Notes under the pieces: model-generated | What the model saw: only the letters and a program-made list of their open reading frames with translations | What the model was told of the DNA's origin: nothing | Database searches by the model: none | Origin: Halosimplex pelagicum | GTDB lineage: Archaea > Halobacteriota > Halobacteria > Halobacteriales > Haloarculaceae | Length of the DNA: 64,000 nt | Assembly: GCF_013415905.1 (NCBI RefSeq) | Contig: NZ_CP058909.1 | Location: 310,001-374,000, forward strand | Reading direction: 5' to 3' | Position numbers and translations under genes: made by a program | In this document: piece by piece, positions 56,973 through 64,000 of the stretch | Position numbering within the stretch: the stretch's first letter is position 1 | How the letters are laid out: every line of letters begins with the position of its first letter

Positions 56973-57605
56973 ATGGCGGTACGCGTATTCGGGGATCCGG
57001 AGCCGTTTATCCAACGCAAAGCAGCGACGGGACGACTCGTGATACCGACCCTCATCGTGAGCGCCGTCTCGGTCGCGATGAGCCTGCAAGCGGCGGCGGT
57101 GTACATCGCGCTGGGTCCCGCCGTGTCGGAAATCATCAACGCCGTCATTCTGCTGGGCGGATACTACTTCCTCGAGGGCTTTCTCCTCTGGCTGGGCTTC
57201 TCGTTCGCGCTGTACGTCCTGGCCTTGGCAGCGGGCGGGCGCCCCCTTTTCGGCCACATCACTCGGATCGTCGGCTGGGGGATGGCGCCGTTCGTCGGAA
57301 CGGGACTCGTCTGGACCGCCGGCCGCTACTACGCGTTACAGGACGCTACGCCCCCGAAACTGGCGATCAACAGCCGGATCGAACACGAGACGAACGGGCT
57401 GGCGGAGTTCATGAGTCACGCAGCGGGGGAACCGGCGTTCGTCGCTGCGATGGTCGTCGGCGGCCTCTTTCTGGTCGTGAGCGGGTATCTCTGGACGCTC
57501 GGCCTCACGAAAGCGGGGGAGCTCAGTAAGGCCCGGGCCGCCGTCGTGTCGGCGATACCGCTGCTCGTCTTCTTCGGCTGGCGGTTCTTCAACAGCGCCG
57601 TCTGA
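56973..57605 (+). CDS. YIP1 family membrane protein
   Basis: 210 residues, five membrane segments, with the family start VFGDPEPFIQRKA (a short soluble segment before the first helix) and the segments LIVSAVSVAMSLQAAAVYIA, AVILLGGYYFLEGFLLWLGF and AAVVSAIPLLVFFGWRFF. Function unknown. ATG 56973 is preferred to GTG 56967 because the TATA box AAATATATTTACG is centred about 29 nt upstream of the ATG. Confidence 0.78.
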   Translation: MAVRVFGDPEPFIQRKAATGRLVIPTLIVSAVSVAMSLQAAAVYIALGPAVSEIINAVILLGGYYFLEGFLLWLGFSFALYVLALAAGGRPLFGHITRIVGWGMAPFVGTGLVWTAGRYYALQDATPPKLAINSRIEHETNGLAEFMSHAAGEPAFVAAMVVGGLFLVVSGYLWTLGLTKAGELSKARAAVVSAIPLLVFFGWRFFNSAV

Positions 57606-57753
57606 GAGGCGGGACGGCGAGCCGTTCTCGCCGACCGCGTGATCCGAGCGACGTTCCCGCCCCACCGCTCGACAGCAGCGACGGGCGAGTTCGGCCGCCG
57701 TCCCGTTGTTCACCGATGACAATCGTTAAACGAGTGTTATCCGTACTGCCGGT

Positions 57754-57948
57754 ATGGGCCTCGTTCGACAGGTGTCGCGAATCGTCCTCACGCTGGACGT
57801 TCTGTTCGTCCTGTTGCTCGGCTTCTCGTACGCGTTCGGTACGCTCGACGCCGAGACGCGCGTCGTGACGACGCTCGCGGCGATCCCGATCGCCCTGTCG
57901 TTTTTGAGCGCGGCTGTCGTCGTCGCGGTCGACTGGGACCCGTTGTAA
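57754..57948 (+). CDS. Small membrane protein
   Basis: 64 residues with two membrane segments (VLTLDVLFVLLLGFSYAFG and TLAAIPIALSFLSAAVVVAV). The palindromic CGTTAAACG (57725-57733) lies about 25 nt before the ATG and may serve as TATA element. No family recognised. Confidence 0.6.
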   Translation: MGLVRQVSRIVLTLDVLFVLLLGFSYAFGTLDAETRVVTTLAAIPIALSFLSAAVVVAVDWDPL

Positions 57949-58006
57949 CCGGAGAGCGGGTTCGCTGTGGGGACTATCGAAGCGGGGTCACCGACTGTCC
58001 GCCGAA

Positions 58007-60475
58007 CTACTCCGGCCGACCCGATTCGAGGAAACAGGCCACACCGCGGCCGGGACCGTCCTCCGTGACCGACACGGTCTCCGGGGACCGGGTCTGACAG
58101 ACCGTCTCGAACTCGGTTCTGAACAGCTCGTCTGCGGCATCGGTCCGCCCCTCGGCGATGTGTTCGAGCCCCGTCGACAACACGCGTTCGGCGTCGGGGT
58201 CGCTCAGTTGCTCGGGGATACCGAAGTGGTCCCGCACGGCCGCCGGAAGGGGCTCGGCCGACCCGTCGGCAGTCGGCTCGCCGTTCGCGTCCTCGAGAAT
58301 CCGCGCTTCGGCCTCCGCGCGGTCGAGCCCCTCCCGCTCGATAGCGACTTTGAGGTCCATCACCGCGTTCCACGCCGATCGCTCGAAGTCGTACTCCGCC
58401 GGGGGGATCACCTCCGAACACCTGGTGTGGTACCGACACCCGCGGGGCGGGTCGGTCGGGTCGGGAACGTCGATACGGCGCATCGGTCCGTCGCCGGCCT
58501 CGACCGACTCCTGAGACCCGAGATCCAGCTCCGGTGTGGCCCACCGGAGCGCCCGCGTGTAGGGGTGTTTCGGGTCGTTCATGATCTGATCGACGGTCCC
58601 GACCTCGACGATCTCGCCGAGGTACATGACCGCGATCCGGCCGTCGGTCTTGCCGGCGATGTACCGGGCGTTCGAGAGGTCGTGCGAGACGAAGAGGTAC
58701 GACGTGTCGAACCGCTCCTGCAGCTCGATCATCAGGTCCATGATCTCCACCCGCAGGCTCACGTCGAGCGCGCTGACCGGCTCGTCGGCCAGGATGACCT
58801 CGGGGTTCATCAGGAGCGCGCGGACCAGCGCGACCCGCTGTTTCTCGCCGCCGGAGAGCTGGTGGGGGTACCGCTCGATGTAGTCTTCGGGGGGCGCCAT
58901 GCCGACGTATTCGAGCATCGAGAGGACGAGTTCCTGCCGCTCCCGTTCGGACTTGTCCCGCTGCCAGCGTTTCAGCGGCGCTTCCAGCATCGAACTCACA
59001 CGTCGCATGGAGTTGAGCGAACTGCCCGGGTCCTGGTGGACGATCTGGAGCGACCGGCGGATCTGTCGATACGGCGTCTCGATCTCGCCGAGGCGCTTTT
59101 TCGCCCGCCAGACGTCCTGTCCCCTGTACTCGACGCGTCCGCCGGTCGGCTCCTGCAGCGCGACGCCGACTTTCCCGAGCGTCGTCTTCCCGCAGCCGCT
59201 CTCGCCGACCAGCACCAGCACGTCGTTCTCGTAGATGTCGACGTCGACGCCGTCGACCGCCCGGACGACCTCCGGGTCCGAGAGGATCGAGTCCAGCGGC
59301 CCGTCGTCCTCGAAGTGGACCTCGACGTCCCGCATCGAAACGACCGGCTCGGTCGACGGGTCGGGTCCGGACCCGCCGTCGTCGTCCCGTTCGACGGGCG
59401 TGCGCTCGTCTGCGCGATCGCCGGCATCGCCGTCACCGGTCGGCATGGGGACTGCATCCGCCGCGTCCTCCCAGTGATGACAGGCGACCACGTGGTCCTC
59501 GGACACCCGGTTCCCGCCGGGGTCCTCCCGTCCACACCGCTCGTCGGCGAGCGGACACCGCGGATGATACGAACACCCCGTCGGCGGGTCGACCGGGTCC
59601 GGGCTCGACCCCACGATCGGCTCCATCGCGTCGAGCGGCATCGACGGGTTGGGCGTCGACTTCAACAGCGACCGGGTGTACGGATGGGACGCGTCGCGCA
59701 GGAGCGTCTCGAGCGGCGCGGTCTCGACGAACTCGAAGCCGTACATGACCGCCAGCCGGTCGACGAGGCCCGCGACCAGCGGGAGGTCGTGCGTGATGAA
59801 CACGATCGTGAGGTCGTACTTGTCCTTCAGCTCCTCGATCATGGAGATGATAGAGCGCTGCATCAGGAGATCCAGCGCGGCGGTCGGCTCGTCCATCACC
59901 AGCACTTCGGGTTCGAGCACGAGCGACAGCGCGATGAGCGCCCGCTGTTTCATCCCGCCGCTCAGCTCGTGGGGGTAGGCGTCGAGCACCCGGTCGGGGT
60001 CGAGATAGAGGTCCGAGAGCAGCTGGCGCGCCCGCTCCATCCCCTCCGAGACGGGCTCGTCGTGTGCGCTCAGCGTCTCGACGAAGTGGGTCCTGATCTC
60101 CCGGACGGGGTTGAACGAACTCATCGCTCCCTGGAACACCATCGAGACCTCCTCCCAGCGGTATCGATTACGCTCCTGTTTGTCGAGTTCGAGCACGTCG
60201 ACCGGCTCGCCGGAGTCGGGATAGTACGTGATGTCGCCGGTCACCACGCCCGGGTCGACGACCGCGTCGAGCAACGAATCGGCGAACATCGACTTTCCGC
60301 TCCCGGACTCGCCGACGACGCCGAGTATCTCGTTTCGCCCGATCTCGAGGGTCACGTCGTCGAGAACGCGCGAGACGCCCCGGTCCATATTGAACCGGAC
60401 CGTCAGGTCGCTAACCGTCAGGATCGGGTCGGACACCGACAGCGGGTCGTCGGGGTCCGTCTGGGAGACCGTCAT
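58007..60475 (-). CDS. Dipeptide-type ABC transporter ATPase, two domains fused
   Basis: 822 residues, a fusion of the DppD-type and DppF-type ATPases. First domain: Walker A GESGSGKS, signature YPHELSGGMKQRA, Walker B VLVMDEPTAALD, H loop VFITHDLPLVAG. Second domain: Walker A GESGCGKTT, signature YPHQLSGGEKQRVA, Walker B VILADEPVSALD, H loop LFVSHDLSNARY. Each is followed by the C-terminal oligopeptide family segment with Cys residues (GCSYHPRCPLADERC; GCRYHTRCSEVIP), a possible Fe-S or structural site. The last ~110 residues are an extra acidic helical part. It powers import with the permeases at 60816-62895. Confidence 0.93.
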   Translation of the reverse strand: MTVSQTDPDDPLSVSDPILTVSDLTVRFNMDRGVSRVLDDVTLEIGRNEILGVVGESGSGKSMFADSLLDAVVDPGVVTGDITYYPDSGEPVDVLELDKQERNRYRWEEVSMVFQGAMSSFNPVREIRTHFVETLSAHDEPVSEGMERARQLLSDLYLDPDRVLDAYPHELSGGMKQRALIALSLVLEPEVLVMDEPTAALDLLMQRSIISMIEELKDKYDLTIVFITHDLPLVAGLVDRLAVMYGFEFVETAPLETLLRDASHPYTRSLLKSTPNPSMPLDAMEPIVGSSPDPVDPPTGCSYHPRCPLADERCGREDPGGNRVSEDHVVACHHWEDAADAVPMPTGDGDAGDRADERTPVERDDDGGSGPDPSTEPVVSMRDVEVHFEDDGPLDSILSDPEVVRAVDGVDVDIYENDVLVLVGESGCGKTTLGKVGVALQEPTGGRVEYRGQDVWRAKKRLGEIETPYRQIRRSLQIVHQDPGSSLNSMRRVSSMLEAPLKRWQRDKSERERQELVLSMLEYVGMAPPEDYIERYPHQLSGGEKQRVALVRALLMNPEVILADEPVSALDVSLRVEIMDLMIELQERFDTSYLFVSHDLSNARYIAGKTDGRIAVMYLGEIVEVGTVDQIMNDPKHPYTRALRWATPELDLGSQESVEAGDGPMRRIDVPDPTDPPRGCRYHTRCSEVIPPAEYDFERSAWNAVMDLKVAIEREGLDRAEAEARILEDANGEPTADGSAEPLPAAVRDHFGIPEQLSDPDAERVLSTGLEHIAEGRTDAADELFRTEFETVCQTRSPETVSVTEDGPGRGVACFLESGRPE

Positions 60476-60711
60476 CGCGACCCCCGCTGGGCGTCGCTCC
60501 CGGCGGTCGGCGTCGGTTCGACCGGTTCACCGGCGGCCTGTCGTCGACCGCGCCTCCACAGACCGATCCGCCGACTCGACGGAACGACCGCGCGTGTCCG
60601 GGTCGGGCGTCCGCTTCCCGGCCCGAGGCGCCGCCCTGGGAACCGGTCGCGGCTCGGCCGCACTGGACGCAGATGACACTTGGCCGTCGTACACTGTCGG
60701 CGCTCGTTCAT
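60472..60711 (-). CDS. Arg-rich ORF overlapping the ABC ATPase start
   Basis: 79 residues, MNERRQCTTAKCHLRPVRPS at the start, very Arg-rich and hence atypical for this organism. Its TGA overlaps the ATPase ATG (ATGA). An AT-rich element CCGTTAAATCG lies about 30-40 nt upstream. It could be a leader ORF that couples translation, or chance. The rest of the 340-bp gap between the ATPase and permease genes holds nothing else recognisable. Confidence 0.25.
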   Translation of the reverse strand: MNERRQCTTAKCHLRPVRPSRDRFPGRRLGPGSGRPTRTRAVVPSSRRIGLWRRGRRQAAGEPVEPTPTAGSDAQRGSR

Positions 60712-60815
60712 TCGTAACGTGCGAGTGGTAACCTGGACGCGATTTAACGGTTTCGGGACTCCGTGACCGTCGCCCCGGCGCGACGGGCGGACCGCCACCG
60801 GAGTGATGGCCGCAG

Positions 60816-61913
60816 TCAGAACCACGAGGACGCGGCCGTCTCCGTCTCGTTGCCCTCCTCGGCCGAGACCTCGTCGGCCGTCTCGGCGTGGCTCGCCCTG
60901 ACGCGGGGGTTGAAGACGCGGTCCAGCGACTGCGAGAGGAGGATCATGCCCATCGAGAGCCCGACGACGGCCACGATCGGCACGATCAGCCAGTGGACGG
61001 CCTCCATTCGATAGTGGGCGCCGTACTGGTAGGCGAGGTTCATCGTGACTCCCCAGTTGGGGTCCGAGAACGGGAGGACGCCGATGAAGTACAGGCCGAC
61101 CGCACCGAAGATCACGTTCCGGCTCGCGTGGACGAGGTTGACCGAGATGTACGTCATGAGGTGGGGCAGGATGTCCTTCGCGATGATGGCGCTCGTGGGG
61201 ATCCCCATCGCCCGCGAGGCTTCGGCGTAGGACTCCTCGCGGATCGTGAGCACCTGCGACCGGATCGAGCGGGCGAGACCGGCCCAAGCGGCGACCGAGA
61301 GGAGCAGCCCGATCAGCCACGGGCTCTTCGGGGAGAAGATGGCCGCGAGCACGATCACCAGCGGGAGACCCGGGAGGTTGATGAACACGTCGGTGACCGT
61401 GCTCAGCAACGTGTCGACCAGCCCGCCCTTGTACCCCGCGACGGTGCCGAAGAGCGTGCCCACCGTCACCGTGAACAGCCCGCCGGCCGTCATCATCTTC
61501 AGGATCGGCCCCGTCGAGTAGACGGTCAGCGACAGGAGGTCCGACCCCGTGTTGTCGGTGCCGAGCGGGTGCTCCCAGTTCTCGAACGGCCCGAGCAGCG
61601 GCTCACCGTCCATGACGGTCGTCGGTTCGACGACCAGCGGGCCGAGGATCCCCATGGCGAGATAGAAGAGGATCAACGTGCATCCGATACGAGCGCGCCA
61701 GTCGTCCCACAGCACCGAGACGGGCGTGTAGACGTAGTACCGGTAGAGCGTCTCCAGTTGGTCTCGGCGCGTGTTCTCGACGGTGTGGTCCGACGCCTCG
61801 CCGAGCGCATCGAGCGGCGAAGCCGTCCGTTGTCCGCCGTCGCTCCGGGGACTCGCAGCGCTCGTCGTTTCCGCCCGATCCGACTCGGCCGCCGTGTCGT
61901 CAGTACGTGTCAC
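60816..61913 (-). CDS. Dipeptide-type ABC transporter permease (DppC-like)
   Basis: 365 residues. A long acidic N-terminus (about 60 residues) precedes six membrane segments. Family features: GPFENWEHPLGTDNTGSDLLS (first 20), the EAA loop ESYAEASRAMGIPTSAIIAKDILPH (shown as EASRAMGIPTSAIIAKDILP) and the DppC end NPRVRASHAETADE. It pairs with the DppB-like permease. Its start overlaps the upstream permease gene by 14 nt, so they are translationally coupled. Confidence 0.92.
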   Translation of the reverse strand: MTRTDDTAAESDRAETTSAASPRSDGGQRTASPLDALGEASDHTVENTRRDQLETLYRYYVYTPVSVLWDDWRARIGCTLILFYLAMGILGPLVVEPTTVMDGEPLLGPFENWEHPLGTDNTGSDLLSLTVYSTGPILKMMTAGGLFTVTVGTLFGTVAGYKGGLVDTLLSTVTDVFINLPGLPLVIVLAAIFSPKSPWLIGLLLSVAAWAGLARSIRSQVLTIREESYAEASRAMGIPTSAIIAKDILPHLMTYISVNLVHASRNVIFGAVGLYFIGVLPFSDPNWGVTMNLAYQYGAHYRMEAVHWLIVPIVAVVGLSMGMILLSQSLDRVFNPRVRASHAETADEVSAEEGNETETAASSWF

Positions 61914-62895
61914 TGTTAGTACCCTCCACGCGGGGATCGATCTTGCTGTAGGTGAGGTCGGCGACGAAAAGCGCCACCACGACCGCGATCGTGATCACCA
62001 TGAAACAGCCCAGCATGACCGGATAGTCGCGGTGGTCGACGCTCTGGACCAGGATGAACCCCATCCCGTAGTAACTGAAGACCGTCTCGAGTATCACCGC
62101 ACCGCTGAACATGCTCCCGAGGGAGATCATGAAGCCGGTGTACATCGGGAGCAGCGCGTTCCGAGCGACGTACTGGACGGCGATCGTCCTGTCTGAGAGG
62201 CCCCGGAGTCGAGCCACCCGCAGGTAGTCCTCGCCCAGTACCCGGATGCTGTTGCCGCGCATCGAGAGCGAAGCGATCCCGCCCGACAGGACCAGCGAGA
62301 GCACCGGGAGTACCGCGTGGTTGATCACCCCGGAGATGTACGGCCAGGTGAACCCCGGTGTCATCCCGTTCGGGGCGCGTCCGCTGGTGGGGAAAATCTG
62401 GTACCGGTAGGAGAGGAACAACACCAGCAGGACGGCGAAGACGTAGTAGGGGATCGACCCGGCGACCATCGCGTACGACGTGAGCCCGAGGTCGAGCCGG
62501 CCGCCCTCGTAGTACGCCATGAGCGCCCCGAGCGCGATCCCGACGAAGAAACTCAGGAACGTCGCCCAGCTCAACAGAAAGACCGTCCAGGGGAGCGTGT
62601 CCGCGATCATCACGCTCACCTCCTTGCCCGACCACAGCGAGGTCCCGAGGTCGCCCCGCAACACGTCCGTCATGTAGTCGATGTAGGCGATGTGGATCGG
62701 GTCCTCGGGGTCGATCCCCGCGAGGTTCGTCACCTGCGCCTGGATCTGGCTCGCCTCGACCCCTTCGGTCTCTAGCTGGGCGATGAGCGCGTCGATGACG
62801 TTCCCAGGCATCAGCCGGATCAGGACGAACGACAGGGTGATCACCACGTAGATGGTTATCACCACCTGTCCGAGCCGCTTGAGCAACCATCTCAT
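61900..62895 (-). CDS. Dipeptide-type ABC transporter permease (DppB-like)
   Basis: 331 residues, six membrane segments. Starts MRWLLKRLGQVVITIYVVIT, the DppB-type first helix, followed by FVLIRLMPGNV, the external domain, PWTVFLLSWATFLSFFVGI, and the EAA loop DYLRVARLRGLSDRTIAVQY. A TATA-like CAAATAGTATTGC about 28 nt upstream of the ATG (62921-62933) suggests that the permeases have a promoter separate from the solute-binding protein gene. Confidence 0.92.
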   Translation of the reverse strand: MRWLLKRLGQVVITIYVVITLSFVLIRLMPGNVIDALIAQLETEGVEASQIQAQVTNLAGIDPEDPIHIAYIDYMTDVLRGDLGTSLWSGKEVSVMIADTLPWTVFLLSWATFLSFFVGIALGALMAYYEGGRLDLGLTSYAMVAGSIPYYVFAVLLVLFLSYRYQIFPTSGRAPNGMTPGFTWPYISGVINHAVLPVLSLVLSGGIASLSMRGNSIRVLGEDYLRVARLRGLSDRTIAVQYVARNALLPMYTGFMISLGSMFSGAVILETVFSYYGMGFILVQSVDHRDYPVMLGCFMVITIAVVVALFVADLTYSKIDPRVEGTNSDTY

Positions 62896-63084
62896 ATGCC
62901 GACAGTCCAGAGCAATACTATTTGAATGTTACGCTCGACCGCCGCGAGTGCCGTCCGCCTGCCAGGTTGGGGTCAGTCGAGCGGCGCTGTGCGCACTCGA
63001 ACGGCCGGGGATCGCGGGCCGGCGTCGGTTCGCGCTGCGGCCGACAGCCGAAACGCGGGGTCGGGCTGCCGGCTCACGGACCCG

Positions 63085-64000
63085 TCACTGCGTCGTCGCG
63101 ATATGGCCCTCGCGGAGGAGCCACCAGTTCGCGCTCGGGCTGTCGCGGGGCGCCGGCTCGTCGGTCGTGATCTCGAACCCGTCGTTGTGCAGCGCGCCCA
63201 TCCAGGGGCGCGAGCAGACCCAGGTCGCCATCTGATACTGGTTCCAGACCCACCCGAGCTGGGTGAGCACCTCCTGCTGTGTCGCCGCGTCCGTCGTCGA
63301 CTCCATCGTCCCGATGACCTCCGAGAGGTCGACCGTCTCCAGGGAGCCGTTCTCGGGGTCGAGCACCGCTTCGCCGACGCTCGGGACCGTCAGTTCCGTG
63401 GGGTAGTGGAACCGGCGCTGGTCGTATCCCAGCATGGCGCCGGACTTCCAGTTCTCGAGCGAGTCGTCGATGCTGCTCGGGTCGATGTACGTGTCGAACT
63501 CGCCGTTCCTGCGTCGGTCGACGAAGGTCGGGTCGTCGACGATGTCGAGGGTCACGTCCCAGCCGAACGAGTTGAGGTCCGAGGCCATCGACCGCGCCGC
63601 GGGCACGCGCGACGGGAAGTCCGCGGTCAGCAACACCAGTTCTGCCTGCTCACCGTTCTCGTTGAGAACCGTCCCTCCCTCGTAGGAGTACCCCTCGGAG
63701 GCGCGGATCATCTCCTCGGCGCGGTCGAGCTTGGGTTCGCCGTTGTCGTCCGAGTGGGCGGTGAACTGGTCGGTGGGGAACCAGTCGCTCTCGATGTCGT
63801 TGAAGTGCAGGTTCGTATCGACGCGCGTCCAGGGCTCCCAGATACCCTGTCCCTGTGCCGCCGCGGCGTTGGCGCGGTTGATGGTGAACGAGATGGCGTG
63901 GCGGATCTCCCGCTCGAAGGTCGGCCGGTTCTGGTTCTCGGGGAGGTTCGCGCCGGAGTTCATGACGAGCCGCAACAGTCGGTTGTTGTCGCGGCTGTAG
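63085..64000 (-). CDS. ABC transporter solute-binding protein, family 5, C-terminal part
   Basis: The C-terminal ~305 residues; the gene runs off the right edge. It has the family 5 peptide-binding fold: FEREIRHAISFTINRANAA (the conserved helix with R-x-A-x-x-x-x-I-x-R), AEEMIRASEGYSYEGGTVLN, ELVLLTADFPSRVPAARSMA and WNQYQMATWVC near the end. It would deliver the substrate, peptide or sugar, to the adjacent permeases. The lipoprotein or Tat signal lies outside the window. The 189-bp gap to the DppB gene holds that gene's promoter. Confidence 0.88.
   Translation of the reverse strand, partial: YSRDNNRLLRLVMNSGANLPENQNRPTFEREIRHAISFTINRANAAAAQGQGIWEPWTRVDTNLHFNDIESDWFPTDQFTAHSDDNGEPKLDRAEEMIRASEGYSYEGGTVLNENGEQAELVLLTADFPSRVPAARSMASDLNSFGWDVTLDIVDDPTFVDRRRNGEFDTYIDPSSIDDSLENWKSGAMLGYDQRRFHYPTELTVPSVGEAVLDPENGSLETVDLSEVIGTMESTTDAATQQEVLTQLGWVWNQYQMATWVCSRPWMGALHNDGFEITTDEPAPRDSPSANWWLLREGHIATTQ

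Overview
This window comes from a haloarchaeon (class Halobacteria). The DNA is very GC-rich and the proteins are strongly acidic, rich in Asp and Glu. Most genes have a TATA-like element about 25-30 nt before the start codon, which fits leaderless mRNAs. Many genes are haloarchaeal signatures: a class I HMG-CoA reductase, Tat lipoproteins, proteins with PGF-CTERM-type tails, halocyanin, RbkR, an Htr-type transducer and a NasABC/NasD nitrate cluster. Genus cannot be fixed from the sequence. I see no rRNA, tRNA, CRISPR array, transposase or integrase.

Layout. 1-9.5 kb: housekeeping and conserved haloarchaeal genes (zinc-ribbon and DUF proteins, family 4-type uracil-DNA glycosylase, a GAF histidine kinase, HMG-CoA reductase, a YtcJ-like amidohydrolase). 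9.5-25 kb: envelope-related genes, namely a ten-repeat fibronectin-III-like secreted protein, a MATE exporter, two paralogous Tat proteins with PGF-CTERM-type tails flanking a 28-residue membrane protein, an aldo/keto reductase, a small winged-helix protein, an APH-type kinase, a large S15/CocE-type hydrolase and a CPBP protease. 25-36 kb: acyltransferase, DUF4097 lipoprotein, a single-domain KaiC-like ATPase with a partner, PHP phosphoesterase, cupin, glutaryl-CoA dehydrogenase-like enzyme, glutamine amidotransferase, TM2 protein, alpha/beta hydrolase and small membrane proteins.

37-43.7 kb is the assimilatory nitrate module on the minus strand: nasA (nitrate reductase), nasB (NarK-type transporter), nasC (MobA-like) and nasD (ferredoxin-nitrite reductase). 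Together they import nitrate and reduce it to ammonium. These genes have long 5' leaders and Shine-Dalgarno sites, unlike the leaderless norm here, and share a short leader element.

44-57 kb: a ParA-like protein with an altered P-loop, a HIT protein, a structured repeat-bearing non-coding region, paired PH-domain membrane proteins, ilvE, a multi-domain kinase with a pseudo-receiver, halocyanin, the ribB-rbkR riboflavin operon, a chemotaxis-type transducer with a small membrane partner, and an AT-rich gap. 57-64 kb: a YIP1-like protein and a dipeptide-type ABC importer (solute-binding protein cut by the window edge, two permeases, one fused double ATPase).

Most interesting: (i) a recurring arrangement in which a short ORF begins at the predicted mRNA 5' end and its stop codon overlaps the start of the main gene (18.0, 36.0, 43.7, 49.0 and 60.7 kb); (ii) the shared nas leader element; (iii) a TACT-N7-GAGTA site matching the TrmB motif at 35.97 kb; (iv) catalytic-residue losses in a receiver domain, an alpha/beta hydrolase, a ParA-like ATPase and a MobA-like protein.
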